Origin: Paraplanobispora takensis
Lineage (GTDB): Bacteria; Actinomycetota; Actinomycetes; Streptosporangiales; Streptosporangiaceae
Reading direction: 5' to 3'
Assembly (NCBI RefSeq): GCF_016863195.1
Contig: NZ_BOOK01000014.1
Location: 237,256-301,255, forward strand
Length of the DNA: 64,000 nucleotides
The notes below the pieces were generated by a model that saw only the letters and a program-made list of their open reading frames with translations, was not told the origin of the DNA and made no database searches. Positions 6,601 to 15,265 of the stretch are shown one piece after another (the stretch's first letter is position 1; each line of letters starts with the position of its first letter). The translations under genes and the position numbers were made by a program.

Positions 6601-8967
6601 ATGCGTGCTTTATCCCGGGCGTTCGCCGCCCTCGCGGCCGTCGGCGTCACCGCCGCCGGCGTCGCGACCCTCACCACGACCCCGGCCCTGGCCGCGCCGG
6701 GCTCCGTCGTCGTCAGCCAGGTCTACGGCGGCGGCGGCAACAGCGGTGCCCCCTTCGCCAACGACTTCGTGGAGCTGTTCAACCGGAGCTCCGCGCCCGT
6801 CGCCCTGGACGGCTGGTCCGTCCAGTACGCCAGCGCCACCGGCACCGGCCCCTTCGGCTCCAACGCGGTCGCCTTGTCCGGCACCCTCGCGCCCGGCCAG
6901 TACCACCTCGTCCAGCTCGCCGGCGGCGCCAACGGCGCCGCGCTGCCCGCGCCCGACACCACCGGCACGGCCAACATGAGCGGCAGCGCGGGCAAGGTCG
7001 CCCTGGTCCGCTCGGCCGAGGGGCTGGCCTGCAACGGCGGTTCCCTGCCCTGCACCCCCGAGCAGACCGCGCTCATCGCCGACCTCGTGGGCTACGGCAC
7101 CGCCAACTACTCCGAGGGCGCCGCGGCCCCCACACTGTCGAACACGACCGCGGGCCTGCGCAAGGCCGGAGGCTGCACCGACACCGACGTCAACGGCTCC
7201 GACATCGAGGCCGGCACCCCGGCGCCGCGCAACCGGGCCACCGCCGCGGCGCCGTGCGGCGACGTCGAGCCCACGCCCACCCCGACGCCGACCGTCACCC
7301 CGACGGTGACGCCGACCCCGACGCCGACGACCGCGCCGTGCGAGACCCCGGCCACCCACCAGATCGCCCAGGTCCAGGGCAGCGGCGACGCCAGCCCGCT
7401 GGCCGGTCAGACCGTCCGCGTCGAGGGCGTGGTGACCGCCGACTTCCAGGAGACGAACCAGCTCAGCGGGTTCTTCCTGCAGGACCCGACGCCCGACGCC
7501 GACCCCGCCACCTCCGACGGGCTGTTCGCCTTCGCCCGCGCCTCCTTCAAGGACGTCAAGGTCGGTGACCGGGTCCTGGTCACCGGCAGGGTCGTGGAGT
7601 TCAACGGCTGGACCGAGCTGACCTCGGTCACCGCCGTGGACGTCTGCGGCACCGGCACGATCGCTCCGGTGAAGCAGAGCCTGCCGCGCGCCGAGGGGAA
7701 GACCTTCGAGCCGGTCGAGAGCATGCTCGTCACCTTCCCCGAGGTGCTCAGCGTCAGCGACCACTACAACCTGGCCCGCTACGGTGAGATCAACCTCTCC
7801 TCCGAGGGCCGGATCTACCAGCCGACCGACCGTCCCGGTGTGGACCCCGCCCTGAACGCCCGCCGTACGCTCCTGGTGGACGACGGCTCGGGTGTGGAGA
7901 ACCCGCCGGTCACCCCGCACACCGACCCGCGCGTGGTCCGGCTGGGCGACACCACCCTCGGCGTCACCGGCGTGATGGGCTACGGCTTCGGCAAGTACCG
8001 CCTCCAGCCGACCAAGCCGATCTCCTTCCTGCGCACCAACCCGCGCCTGCCCAAGCCGTTCCCGGTGATCGGCAACGTCACGGTGGCCAGCTTCAACACC
8101 TTGAACTGGTTCACCACGCTGGGTTCGCGCGGCGCGAGCAACGCCGAGGAGCAGCAGCGGCAGCTGACCAAGCTGGTGGCCGCGCTCAAGGGCATGAACG
8201 CCGACGTGGTCGGCCTGATGGAGGTCCAGAACAACGGGCAGACCGCCGTGCAGGCCCTGGTCGACGCGCTCAACGCCGAGGTCGGCGCGGGCACCTACGC
8301 GGCCCTGGCCCACCCGTACCCGGGCACCGACCTCATCCACGTCGCGATGATCTACAAGCCGGCCAAGGTGCAGCTCGTGGGCGCGGCCCAGTCCTCGACC
8401 GACCCGGTCTTCCGGCGGCCCCCGCTGATCCAGACCTTCCGTCGCGTCCAGGGCGGCCAGCCGTTCACCGTCCTCGTCAACCACTACAAGTCGAAGGGCT
8501 GCGACGAGGAGGCCACCGGCCCGGACGCCGACCAGGGCGACGGGCAGAGCTGCTACAACGGTGAGCGCGTCCGCCAGGCCCAGGCCACCCTCGGCCTGAT
8601 CGAGAGCCTGGACCTGCCCAACCCGCTGGTGCTGGGCGATCTCAACGCCTACGGCGAGGAGGACCCGATCGACACCCTGGAGGCCGGCGGCCTGACCAGT
8701 GTGACGAAGAAGTTCGTCCCCGCCCCGCTGCGCTACAGCTACCTGTTCGAGGGCCAGATCGGCGAGCTCGACCACGCCCTGGTCGGCAGGCAGCTGCTCA
8801 AGCGGGTGACCAGCGCGACCATCTGGCACATCAACGCCGACGAGCCCAGGGCGCTGGACTACAACATGGAGTTCAACCCGCCGGGCCTGTACAAGCCCGA
8901 CGCGTTCCGCTCCTCCGACCACGACCCCGTGATCGTCGGCCTGACCATCCCCGGCGGCCGGGGCTGA
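6601..8967 (+). CDS. Secreted ExeM/NucH-type nuclease with lamin-tail domain
   Basis: A 788-aa exported enzyme. Residues 1-31 form a Sec signal peptide (ending PALAAP). A lamin-tail domain spans ~32-215 (SVVVSQVYGGGGNSG, FVELFNRSSAPVALDGW). A Thr-Pro linker at ~224-241 leads to an OB-fold-like segment (RVEGVVTADFQ ... GDRVLVTGRVVE), and the C-terminal half is an endonuclease/exonuclease/phosphatase domain: SFNTLNWF, GLMEVQNNG (~538), LGDLNAYG (~678), SSDHDPV (~771). The family degrades extracellular DNA, so a nutritional or developmental role outside the cell is likely. No clear Shine-Dalgarno precedes the ATG. The end is marked by a strong terminator. Confidence 0.9.
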   Translation: MRALSRAFAALAAVGVTAAGVATLTTTPALAAPGSVVVSQVYGGGGNSGAPFANDFVELFNRSSAPVALDGWSVQYASATGTGPFGSNAVALSGTLAPGQYHLVQLAGGANGAALPAPDTTGTANMSGSAGKVALVRSAEGLACNGGSLPCTPEQTALIADLVGYGTANYSEGAAAPTLSNTTAGLRKAGGCTDTDVNGSDIEAGTPAPRNRATAAAPCGDVEPTPTPTPTVTPTVTPTPTPTTAPCETPATHQIAQVQGSGDASPLAGQTVRVEGVVTADFQETNQLSGFFLQDPTPDADPATSDGLFAFARASFKDVKVGDRVLVTGRVVEFNGWTELTSVTAVDVCGTGTIAPVKQSLPRAEGKTFEPVESMLVTFPEVLSVSDHYNLARYGEINLSSEGRIYQPTDRPGVDPALNARRTLLVDDGSGVENPPVTPHTDPRVVRLGDTTLGVTGVMGYGFGKYRLQPTKPISFLRTNPRLPKPFPVIGNVTVASFNTLNWFTTLGSRGASNAEEQQRQLTKLVAALKGMNADVVGLMEVQNNGQTAVQALVDALNAEVGAGTYAALAHPYPGTDLIHVAMIYKPAKVQLVGAAQSSTDPVFRRPPLIQTFRRVQGGQPFTVLVNHYKSKGCDEEATGPDADQGDGQSCYNGERVRQAQATLGLIESLDLPNPLVLGDLNAYGEEDPIDTLEAGGLTSVTKKFVPAPLRYSYLFEGQIGELDHALVGRQLLKRVTSATIWHINADEPRALDYNMEFNPPGLYKPDAFRSSDHDPVIVGLTIPGGRG

Positions 8968-8997
8968 TCGAGCCGCCCGCGCGGCCGTACGCACAAA

Positions 8998-9030
8998 GGA
9001 CCCGCTCCGCCTGCGCGGCGGAGCGGGTCC
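8998..9030. terminator. Bidirectional hairpin terminator
   Basis: Perfect 14-bp inverted repeat (GGACCCGCTCCGCC / GGCGGAGCGGGTCC) around a five-base loop, followed by GTCGTTT on the plus strand. It lies between the nuclease gene (+) and the acidic-protein gene (-), which converge here. Confidence 0.85.
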
Positions 9031-9130
9031 GTCGTTTCCCGGGCCGGGTCCCGTCCGCGTACGGACACCTGCTCGCGTACGGGACGCCCTCGTCTCGTGT
9101 ACGGACGTCCCGTCCGGGGCGGGTGCCCGG

Positions 9131-9685
9131 TCAGGCGGGCGGGCGGCCGGTCCCCTCGCCGGGCAGGTAGCCGCCGTCGTCCTCGTCGGTCCGGCCGGAC
9201 CCCGCGTCCGGGTCGTCCACGTCGGAGTCCTTCCAGTCCAGGTCGGCCCCGACGTGCCCCCCGGTGTCCGGGATCCTACGGTCCGGCAGCGGGCCGTCGT
9301 CGTCGGGACCGGTCTCCACCGGGCCGCCGGCCCGCCGGGCGTAGTCGGGGCCGCCCTCGGACTCGTTCGGGTCGAAGGGCATGCGGTGCGGCTCGGACGA
9401 GGCCGGGGTGTGGTCCTCGATCTCGTCCGTCCTGGCGCCCACCGCCTTCTCGTCCGATCCGGCGATCTCCGGGCGCTCGTCGTCGCGGCCGGTCATGTTC
9501 CCCATGGGCTGGGACCAGCCGCTCTTGGGCGCGGCGTCGTCGTCGGGATCGCCGCCCGGCTTGGCGTTGGACCCGCGGATCGAGGCCGGGCCGACGTCAC
9601 CGCCCATGTTGTGCAGCTCGGGGTCGAAGGTGGTGCCCTTCAGCTGCTCCCTTTCCTTCTCCTTCTCCCGCTCCCTCTGGTTCAC
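9131..9685 (-). CDS. Acidic disordered hypothetical protein
   Basis: A 184-aa protein beginning MNQREREKEKEREQLKG. It is almost entirely hydrophilic, rich in Asp, Gly, Pro and Glu, with no membrane segment or signal. It is probably intrinsically disordered, and I recognise no domain. The GTG start at 9685 is chosen because GGAGAGGAGA lies directly upstream; longer open frame upstream overlaps the DUF5709 gene and has shadow-like composition. It lies 61 bp downstream of the DUF5709 gene on the same strand, and both products share the same composition, so a common operon and a related, perhaps stress-linked, role are plausible. Confidence 0.7.
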   Translation of the reverse strand: MNQREREKEKEREQLKGTTFDPELHNMGGDVGPASIRGSNAKPGGDPDDDAAPKSGWSQPMGNMTGRDDERPEIAGSDEKAVGARTDEIEDHTPASSEPHRMPFDPNESEGGPDYARRAGGPVETGPDDDGPLPDRRIPDTGGHVGADLDWKDSDVDDPDAGSGRTDEDDGGYLPGEGTGRPPA

Positions 9686-9746
9686 CGCGTTCTCCTCTCC
9701 TCTGACGGGTCCTCTGACGGGGCCGGCCGGCTCGGGCTCCGGTCGC

Positions 9747-10331
9747 TCACTCGGGCTCCACCCGCATGGCGGCCTCCTCGGCCGTGTAGCCGCCCATGTC
9801 GGGCCCCACCTCGCGGGCGACCAGATCGGGCTCGGCGTCCTCGTGGGCGCCCTCGTCGGGGGCCACCAGCCGCCCGGCGGGGCGGGGGTCGTCCCAGACG
9901 GCACCCGAGGGCTCCTCGGGCTGGGCCGGCCACGGCTGGTCGAGGTCGTCACCCTCCTCGAAACGGGTGTCGAGGTCGGAGCCCACCCCCAGGCCGCTCT
10001 CCTCCGTCACGCGCGGCTCGGGGCCGGAGGCGCTCAACTCCAGATCGTCCCTGTCGTCATCCATCCGGCCGGCCCTCTGCCCGGGATCGACCCCGAACAC
10101 CGGCTGCTCCTCGGGCACCTCACGGCGGATGCGGCCCTCCAGCGACTCACCCTGGATCTGCTCGTCGACGGTGGTGCCGAAGTCGTCGAGGGCCATGGGG
10201 CGGTCACCGGGAATCGGAGCCTCCTGCGGGTCGACCGCCCACTGCTGCTGCGGGGTGCCGTCCTGGAGGTCCGGAATCCCCTCGTCCTCGAGGCGCGAAT
10301 GCGGATCGTGCTCCGGAATATTCTCAGTCAT
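9747..10331 (-). CDS. DUF5709 family protein
   Basis: A 194-aa protein starting MTENIPEHDPHSRLEDEG. The block DDFGTTVDEQIQGESLEGR followed by EVPEEQP, and the tail VAREVGPDMGGYTAEEAAM, match the actinobacterial DUF5709 family as I remember it. The family has no known function; members are acidic and lack membrane helices. AGGAG lies six bases before the ATG. Divergent from the phosphatase gene (10460) and upstream of the acidic 184-aa protein. Confidence 0.82.
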   Translation of the reverse strand: MTENIPEHDPHSRLEDEGIPDLQDGTPQQQWAVDPQEAPIPGDRPMALDDFGTTVDEQIQGESLEGRIRREVPEEQPVFGVDPGQRAGRMDDDRDDLELSASGPEPRVTEESGLGVGSDLDTRFEEGDDLDQPWPAQPEEPSGAVWDDPRPAGRLVAPDEGAHEDAEPDLVAREVGPDMGGYTAEEAAMRVEPE

Positions 10332-10459
10332 CACCACTCCTAGCTGGGTTCCCCCTTCTCCTCCCCGTTTCCCTGCCGTTCGGGGACGTAACAAATCCGG
10401 GGAGAACACCCACCGGTACGGGTGAAGACACGACGACCGGATTCCATGACAATCACCGC

Positions 10460-10915
10460 ATGGCAGAGTCCCTCATCAACGCGGTCCAGATCCCCGACGG
10501 CACATGGATCCGCGGTCGCGGACTGCGCGACCCGACTCCCATCGGCCCCGTTCCCGACTTCGCGCTCTACCTGGGGCTGTCCCGGCTCCGCAACCGCCAC
10601 GAGGCGAAGCTGCTGTGGCCGCACGAGTGGGTTCCCTGGCCCGACTACATGCTTCCGCTGGACTGGCACGAGACCGCCCTGGCCATCGTCCGCCTGTACG
10701 ACCGCGCGCGCTCGGGCGAGGCCGTCGAGGTCGCCTGCAAGGGCGGCGTCGGCCGCACCGGCACGGTCATCTCCTGCATGACGATCCTGGCGGGCCTGCC
10801 GGCGCATCTGGCCGTCAGGTGGACGCGCAGGAAGTACAACCCCCGGGCGGTCGAGACGCCCTGGCAGCGCCGGTGGGTGGCCTGGTTCGCCACCCATCAC
10901 CCGCCGGTGCCGTGA
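10460..10915 (+). CDS. Protein-tyrosine/dual-specificity phosphatase-like protein
   Basis: A 151-aa cytoplasmic protein. The P-loop is ACKGGVGRTGT, with the nucleophilic Cys at 93 and Arg at 99 (C-x5-R signature, followed by T-G). The W-P-D triad at 60-62 (WVPWPDYM) could supply the general acid. Members of this small cysteine-phosphatase family are common in actinomycetes. ATG at 10460 is the only sensible start in frame, although its ribosome site is weak. Divergent from the DUF5709 gene with a shared 128-bp promoter region, which may link their expression. Confidence 0.8.
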   Translation: MAESLINAVQIPDGTWIRGRGLRDPTPIGPVPDFALYLGLSRLRNRHEAKLLWPHEWVPWPDYMLPLDWHETALAIVRLYDRARSGEAVEVACKGGVGRTGTVISCMTILAGLPAHLAVRWTRRKYNPRAVETPWQRRWVAWFATHHPPVP

Positions 10916-11039
10916 ACCCGCCGGTGCCGCGGGCCCGCGCTGAGGTCGCGCGTTTTGGCCGGGGGCGCGGGGGATGGAATGCTCGGCAGGGGTACGGGGT
11001 TATGCGAGCCGTACAGAGTCGGAGAAAGAGGAGCCAGTA

Positions 11040-11408
11040 GTGGCGACCATCGCGGTAACCGAAGACAACTTCAACGAGATCGCCGATCAGGGGATCGTCC
11101 TGCTGGACTTCTGGGCGGCCTGGTGCGGGCCGTGCCGGACGTTCGGGCCCATCTTCGAGAAGGCCTCCGAGAAGCACGAGGACATCACGTTCGGAAAGAT
11201 CGACACTGAGGCCGAGCAGGCGCTGGCCCAGGGGTTCGAGATCACCTCGATCCCGACCGTCATGGCCATCCGCGACGGCATCGTCGTCTTCGCCCAGCCC
11301 GGGGCGCTGCCCGAGCCGGCCCTGGAGGACCTGATCAGGCAGGTCCGGGCCCTCGACATGGACGCGATCCGCACCGAGCTCGCCAACGAGATGGGCGCCC
11401 AGAACTAA
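11040..11408 (+). CDS. trxA: Thioredoxin
   Basis: A 122-aa thioredoxin fold with the redox motif WAAWCGPC at about residues 24-31, cis-Pro in SIPTVMAI, and a C-terminal extension typical of actinomycete thioredoxins. It reduces protein disulfides in the cytoplasm using thioredoxin reductase. The GTG start at 11040 follows GAGGAG. It is a stand-alone gene with no reductase gene nearby; it ends before a large hairpin shared with the convergent DAHP synthase gene. Confidence 0.92.
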   Translation: MATIAVTEDNFNEIADQGIVLLDFWAAWCGPCRTFGPIFEKASEKHEDITFGKIDTEAEQALAQGFEITSIPTVMAIRDGIVVFAQPGALPEPALEDLIRQVRALDMDAIRTELANEMGAQN

Positions 11409-11473
11409 GCCCTGGACCACGCAGGGGACGCGGCCGGCGGGGCGCCGGGTGAACCGGCGCCGTGGCCGGGCCC

Positions 11474-11529
11474 CCGTCCGGGGCTCCGGGCCTTCCGCAT
11501 GAGCTCGGAAGGCCCGGAACTCCGGACGG
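11474..11529. terminator. Bidirectional terminator between trxA and aroG
   Basis: Inner perfect 13-bp stem TCCGGGCCTTCCG / CGGAAGGCCCGGA (11485-11497 with 11506-11518), extended by an outer 8-bp stem CCGTCCGG / CCGGACGG after a short bulge. It lies between two convergent genes. Confidence 0.8.
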
Positions 11530-11545
11530 AGCCGGGGAGTCCGGC

Positions 11546-12877
11546 TCAGACCGAGCGGTAGAGCTCGGCGACGCGGAAGGCGAGGTCCAGCGACTGGCTC
11601 CGGTTGAGCCGGGGGTCGCAGGCGGTCTCGTAGCGCAGCGCCAGGTCGTCCTCGACGATCTCCCGGCCGCCGCCCACGCACTCGGTGACGTCGTCACCGG
11701 TGAACTCGATGTGGATGCCGCCGGGGTGGGTGCCCAGCGCGCGGTGCACCTCGAAGAAGCCGGCCACCTCGTTCAGCACGTCGTCCAGGCGGCGGGTCTT
11801 GTGGCCGCTGGGCGCCTCGAAGGTGTTGCCGTGCATCGGGTCGCAGATCCAGGCCACCTGCGCGCCGCTGGCCGTGACCTTCTCCACCAGCGAGGGCAGG
11901 TGGTCGCGGATCTTCGAGGCGCCCATGCGGGTGATGAAGGTCAGCCGGCCCGGCTCGTTGTCCGGGTTCAGCTTCTCGACCAGCGCGAGGGCGTCCTCGG
12001 GGGCGGTCGTCGGGCCGAGCTTCACGCCGATCGGGTTGCGGATGCCGGCGAAGAACTCCACGTGCGCCTGGTCGAGCTGGCGGGTGCGCTCGCCGATCCA
12101 GACCATGTGCGCCGAGACGTCGTACGGCAGGCCGGTACGGGAGTCGATCCGGGTCAGGGCCCGGTCGTAGTCCAGGATGAGCGCCTCGTGGGAGGAGTAG
12201 AACTCCACGGTGTGGAACTCCTCCGGGTCGGCCCCGCAGGCGCGCATGAACGCCAGCGCCTGGTCGATCTCACGGGCCAGCTGCTCATAGCGCTTGCCCG
12301 CCGGGGACTCGGCCACGAAGTCCTGGTTCCAGGCGTGCACCTGGCGCAGGTCGGCGTAACCGCCCTTGGTGAAGGCGCGGATCAGGTTCAGCGTCACCGC
12401 GGAGGAGTGGTAGGCGCGCAGCAGCCGCCACGGGTCGGGGGTGCGGGCCTCGGGGGTGAACTCCAGGCCGTTGACCATGTCACCGCGGTAGGCGGGCAGC
12501 TCCACGCCCTCGCGGATCTCGGTGCCCTTGGAGCGCGGCTTGGCGAACTGCCCGGCCATTCGGCCGATCTTCACCACCGGCACCTTCGCGGCGTAGGTGA
12601 GCACGATCGCCATCTGCAGCAGCGTCTTGAGCTTGTTGCGCACGGCGTCGGCGGTGGCCCCGGCGAACGTCTCGGCGCAGTCGCCGCCCTGCAGCACGAA
12701 GGCCTCGCCCCGCGCCACCGCCGCCAGTTCGGCCTTGAGGTTGTCGCACTCCCCGGCGAAGACGAGGGGAGGAACGCCGTTCAGCTCGGCGACGACCTTC
12801 TCGAGCTCGCCGCGGTCGGGCCAGTCGGGCTGCTGCGCAGCGGGCAGCTGCCGCCAGGAATCGAGGTTGATGCTCAC
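11546..12877 (-). CDS. aroG: Class II 3-deoxy-D-arabino-heptulosonate 7-phosphate synthase
   Basis: A 443-aa enzyme of the plant/mycobacterial type II family that condenses PEP and erythrose-4-phosphate, the first step of the shikimate pathway. Recognisable blocks include FVLQGGDCAETFAG (metal-binding Cys67), KIGRMAGQFAKPRS, AHMVWIGERTRQLD, WICDPMHGNT (metal His), GIHIEFTGDDVTEC (metal Glu) and YETACDPRLN (metal Asp). The length is close to the 462-aa M. tuberculosis AroG. It is monocistronic on the minus strand and convergent with thioredoxin. Confidence 0.95.
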   Translation of the reverse strand: MSINLDSWRQLPAAQQPDWPDRGELEKVVAELNGVPPLVFAGECDNLKAELAAVARGEAFVLQGGDCAETFAGATADAVRNKLKTLLQMAIVLTYAAKVPVVKIGRMAGQFAKPRSKGTEIREGVELPAYRGDMVNGLEFTPEARTPDPWRLLRAYHSSAVTLNLIRAFTKGGYADLRQVHAWNQDFVAESPAGKRYEQLAREIDQALAFMRACGADPEEFHTVEFYSSHEALILDYDRALTRIDSRTGLPYDVSAHMVWIGERTRQLDQAHVEFFAGIRNPIGVKLGPTTAPEDALALVEKLNPDNEPGRLTFITRMGASKIRDHLPSLVEKVTASGAQVAWICDPMHGNTFEAPSGHKTRRLDDVLNEVAGFFEVHRALGTHPGGIHIEFTGDDVTECVGGGREIVEDDLALRYETACDPRLNRSQSLDLAFRVAELYRSV

Positions 12878-12991
12878 GGTATGACAGGCTATTGCACCCT
12901 GCCCGGCGAACTTACCCCTATGTCCACCTATTGAGAACGTCTTTTTCCCTGGTGAGACTCCGCCGGACGCTTCACGGCCCCTCGGCGCGCG

Positions 12992-14245
12992 TCAGGGGCG
13001 GGCGGAGGCGACGGGCGTCCGGACGTGCTCGGGGCGTACGCCCAGCCCGATGAACCGGCGCACCAGGGGGGCGACCACCGGCAGGCGGGAGACGTCGCGC
13101 GGGAACCGCACCGGCTCGGCGACCCCGTGCAGGGCCGGGCGGATCAGCCGGTTCTGGACCACGCGCTGGGCGAACTGGGTGATCACCGTCGGCGGGGTGC
13201 GCCGTCGCTGGACGCGGGCCAGCAGCGACTGCGGGATCTGCCCGCCGGCCAGCAGCGGCCCGGCCAGCAGGTTGGCCGCGGCCACCGCGTCCTGCACCGC
13301 CAGGTTGATGCCGACGCCGAAGACCGGGGACATGGCGTGCGCGGCGTCGCCGATGACCAGCAGGCCCGGCCGGTACCAGCGGCGCAGCCGGTTGAGGGCC
13401 ACCGACAGCACGCTGACGTCGCCGAAGTCCTCGATCAGATGGACGCGCCCGGCGAGGAACGGCAGCATCCGCGCCACCGGCTCGCGCAGCGCCTCGACGC
13501 CGCGGCCCTTCAGGTCCTCGAAGCCGCCCTTGGGGATGACGTAGGCGAGCTGCCAGTAGCTCTCCCGGTTGATCGCCACCATCAGGTGGCCGCTGGAGAC
13601 CCGCAGGAACGTCTCGCCGGTGTCGCCGGGCTCCCGGGGCAGCCGGAACCAGACCACGTCCATCGGGGCGCCGTGCTCGACCGGCACCAGCCCGGCGGCC
13701 CGGCGCACGTCGGAGTGGCGGCCGTCGGCGGCCACGGTGAGCGTGGCCCGGATCTCGTGCTCCTGCGAAGCGCGGCCCGAGCCGTCATCCGAGATGCCGC
13801 CCGAGGTGTCGCGGTAGCGGACGCCGCGCACCGCGCCGCCCTCCCGGATCACCCCGGTCACCTCGGCGTTCATGATGAGCCGGAAGCCGGGGTGGCGGGC
13901 GGCGGCGGTGGTCACCAGGTTCAGGAAGTCCCACTGCGGGACGAAGGCGATGTAGGGATAGCGGCTGCCGAGCCCGGACAGGTCGGCCAGGGGGATCTCG
14001 GCGTCGTCGGTGCGGATCGACATGCGGCGGGCCTTGCGGTGGGGGAGCCGGTGGAACTCCCCGGCCAGGCCGAGCTCGTCGAGGACCTCCAGGGTCGAGG
14101 GATGGATCGTGTCGCCGCGGAAGTCGCGCAGGAAGTCGGCGTGCTTCTCCAGCAGCGTCACCGGGACGCCGGAACGGGCCAGCAGCAGCGCGAGCACGGC
14201 CCCCGCCGGGCCGCCCCCGGCGATCACGCATCTGTTCTCAGTCAT
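12992..14245 (-). CDS. PHBH-type FAD-dependent monooxygenase
   Basis: A 417-aa class A flavoprotein monooxygenase. The N-terminal Rossmann motif is CVIAGGGPAGAVLALLLARSG, with Glu (LLEKH) for ribose binding. The FAD/NADH 'DG' motif is VAADGRHSDVR, and the third motif is GDAAHAMSPVFGVGINLAVQDA. The family hydroxylates aromatic substrates; the actual substrate is unknown. The start codon itself lies inside a perfect 9-bp inverted repeat (14243-14268), so expression is likely repressed by a regulator bound over the translation start. Confidence 0.88.
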   Translation of the reverse strand: MTENRCVIAGGGPAGAVLALLLARSGVPVTLLEKHADFLRDFRGDTIHPSTLEVLDELGLAGEFHRLPHRKARRMSIRTDDAEIPLADLSGLGSRYPYIAFVPQWDFLNLVTTAAARHPGFRLIMNAEVTGVIREGGAVRGVRYRDTSGGISDDGSGRASQEHEIRATLTVAADGRHSDVRRAAGLVPVEHGAPMDVVWFRLPREPGDTGETFLRVSSGHLMVAINRESYWQLAYVIPKGGFEDLKGRGVEALREPVARMLPFLAGRVHLIEDFGDVSVLSVALNRLRRWYRPGLLVIGDAAHAMSPVFGVGINLAVQDAVAAANLLAGPLLAGGQIPQSLLARVQRRRTPPTVITQFAQRVVQNRLIRPALHGVAEPVRFPRDVSRLPVVAPLVRRFIGLGVRPEHVRTPVASARP

Positions 14246-14268
14246 AATTCATCACCCATTGAATTATG
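14243..14268. promoter_or_regulatory. Inverted repeat overlapping the monooxygenase start codon
   Basis: CATAATTCA, eight bases, TGAATTATG: perfect 9-bp arms in unusually AT-rich sequence for this genome. The left arm contains the ATG of the minus-strand monooxygenase gene. It looks like an operator for a MarR/TetR-type dimer; no candidate regulator gene is adjacent. Confidence 0.5.
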
Positions 14269-14352
14269 GCACGGCCCGGTGGGACGGGGAAGCCTCCCGG
14301 GTCCGTCCGGCGGGTGACGTGGGGCGGCCGGGGATGCGGGAGAGTGTCCGGC

Positions 14353-14859
14353 GTGACGATTTACGAAACCGAACGCCTGATCGTCCGCGAGTGGACCGCG
14401 GCCCAGGACGACCTCGACCGGATGACCGACATCTACACGCGCGAGGAGGTGACCCGCTGGCTGCCGCCCTTCGAGTTCGACGCGGCCAGGGCGGTGGAGG
14501 GCTGGCGCGCCTTCCACGAGAGGGACCGCCGGTACGGTTCCTGGGCGGTCCAGGTACGCGACAGCGGGGTCGCCGCGGGGACCGTGCTGTTCCGGCCGAT
14601 CCCGGGCGGGGACGGGGAGGTGGAGGTGGGTTGGCACCTGCACCCCGACTCCTGGGGCAGGGGGTACGCCACCGAGGCGGCCGGGGGCGCGGTGGAGCGC
14701 GGCTTCGCCTCCGGGCTGGAGGAGGTGTACGCCCTGCTGAAGCCGGACAACGAGGCCTCCAGGGCGGTGTGCCTCAGGCTCGGCATGACCTCGCTGGGCA
14801 GGACCCGCCGCTTCTTCGATCTGGAGTCGGAGATGTTCCGCCTGCGCAGGGACGGCTGA
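14353..14859 (+). CDS. GNAT family N-acetyltransferase (RimJ/RimL type)
   Basis: A 168-aa acetyltransferase. It starts MTIYETERLIVREWT, a typical RimJ/L opening. The acetyl-CoA loop is SWGRGYATEAAGGAV, and VYALLKPDNEASRAVCLRLGM is the conserved C-terminal beta-alpha unit. It transfers acetyl groups to an amine; the substrate cannot be told from sequence. GTG at 14353 is preferred because GGGAG lies about ten bases upstream. Confidence 0.85.
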   Translation: MTIYETERLIVREWTAAQDDLDRMTDIYTREEVTRWLPPFEFDAARAVEGWRAFHERDRRYGSWAVQVRDSGVAAGTVLFRPIPGGDGEVEVGWHLHPDSWGRGYATEAAGGAVERGFASGLEEVYALLKPDNEASRAVCLRLGMTSLGRTRRFFDLESEMFRLRRDG

Positions 14860-14891
14860 GACTCGGCGCCGGGCCCCGGCGGATCCGGATC

Positions 14892-15111
14892 TCACGCTCC
14901 CGCGGGGCTCCAGGGCTCGGCAGGGTCGCGGGACTCGGGCCCGGCGGCTTCCGTCCGCCGCGGCCCGTCCAGCAGCGACTGGGCGGCGTACACGCCCCCG
15001 CCCAGTCGTCACCGCCATGCCCGTGCCGTACGCGTAGGACGCGAAGATCGGCATGCGCCCGAACGCCGCCGCCGAGACCAGCGTCGCCGCGACACCGCGC
15101 CGCATCGGCAT
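14892..15111 (-). pseudogene. Remnant of an EamA/DMT-family transporter gene
   Basis: From an ATG at 15111 with a strong GGAGG site, the frame reads MPMRRGVAATLVSAAAFG, then RMPIFASYAYGTGMAVTT, the usual first membrane helix of EamA transporters. After about 36 codons coding character is lost. A short open stretch in another frame (GVYAAQSLLDGPRR ...) runs to a TGA at 14892-14894 and could be the C-terminal tail. A full EamA protein has ten helices and about 300 residues, so this appears to be an internally deleted, frameshifted relic. The C-terminal part is the less certain half. Confidence 0.55.
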
Positions 15112-15265
15112 CCCACCTCCGGGGAGCCGTTGTGGCCGACGGGCAGCCCGGCATCACCCCCTCTGAGCTGCGATATCGCCACTGTGTCATTTCGCGTGTT
15201 CAGTCGGTTACATCTCGATAGGCAGGGGTAACGATACGTACGAACCATCATCGGGGGGTTGAGAA

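Noticed and set aside
9686..9952. N-terminal extension of the 184-aa acidic protein
   Set aside because: It would overlap the DUF5709 coding region and has Pro/Arg/Thr shadow composition, while GTG at 9685 has a very good ribosome site.
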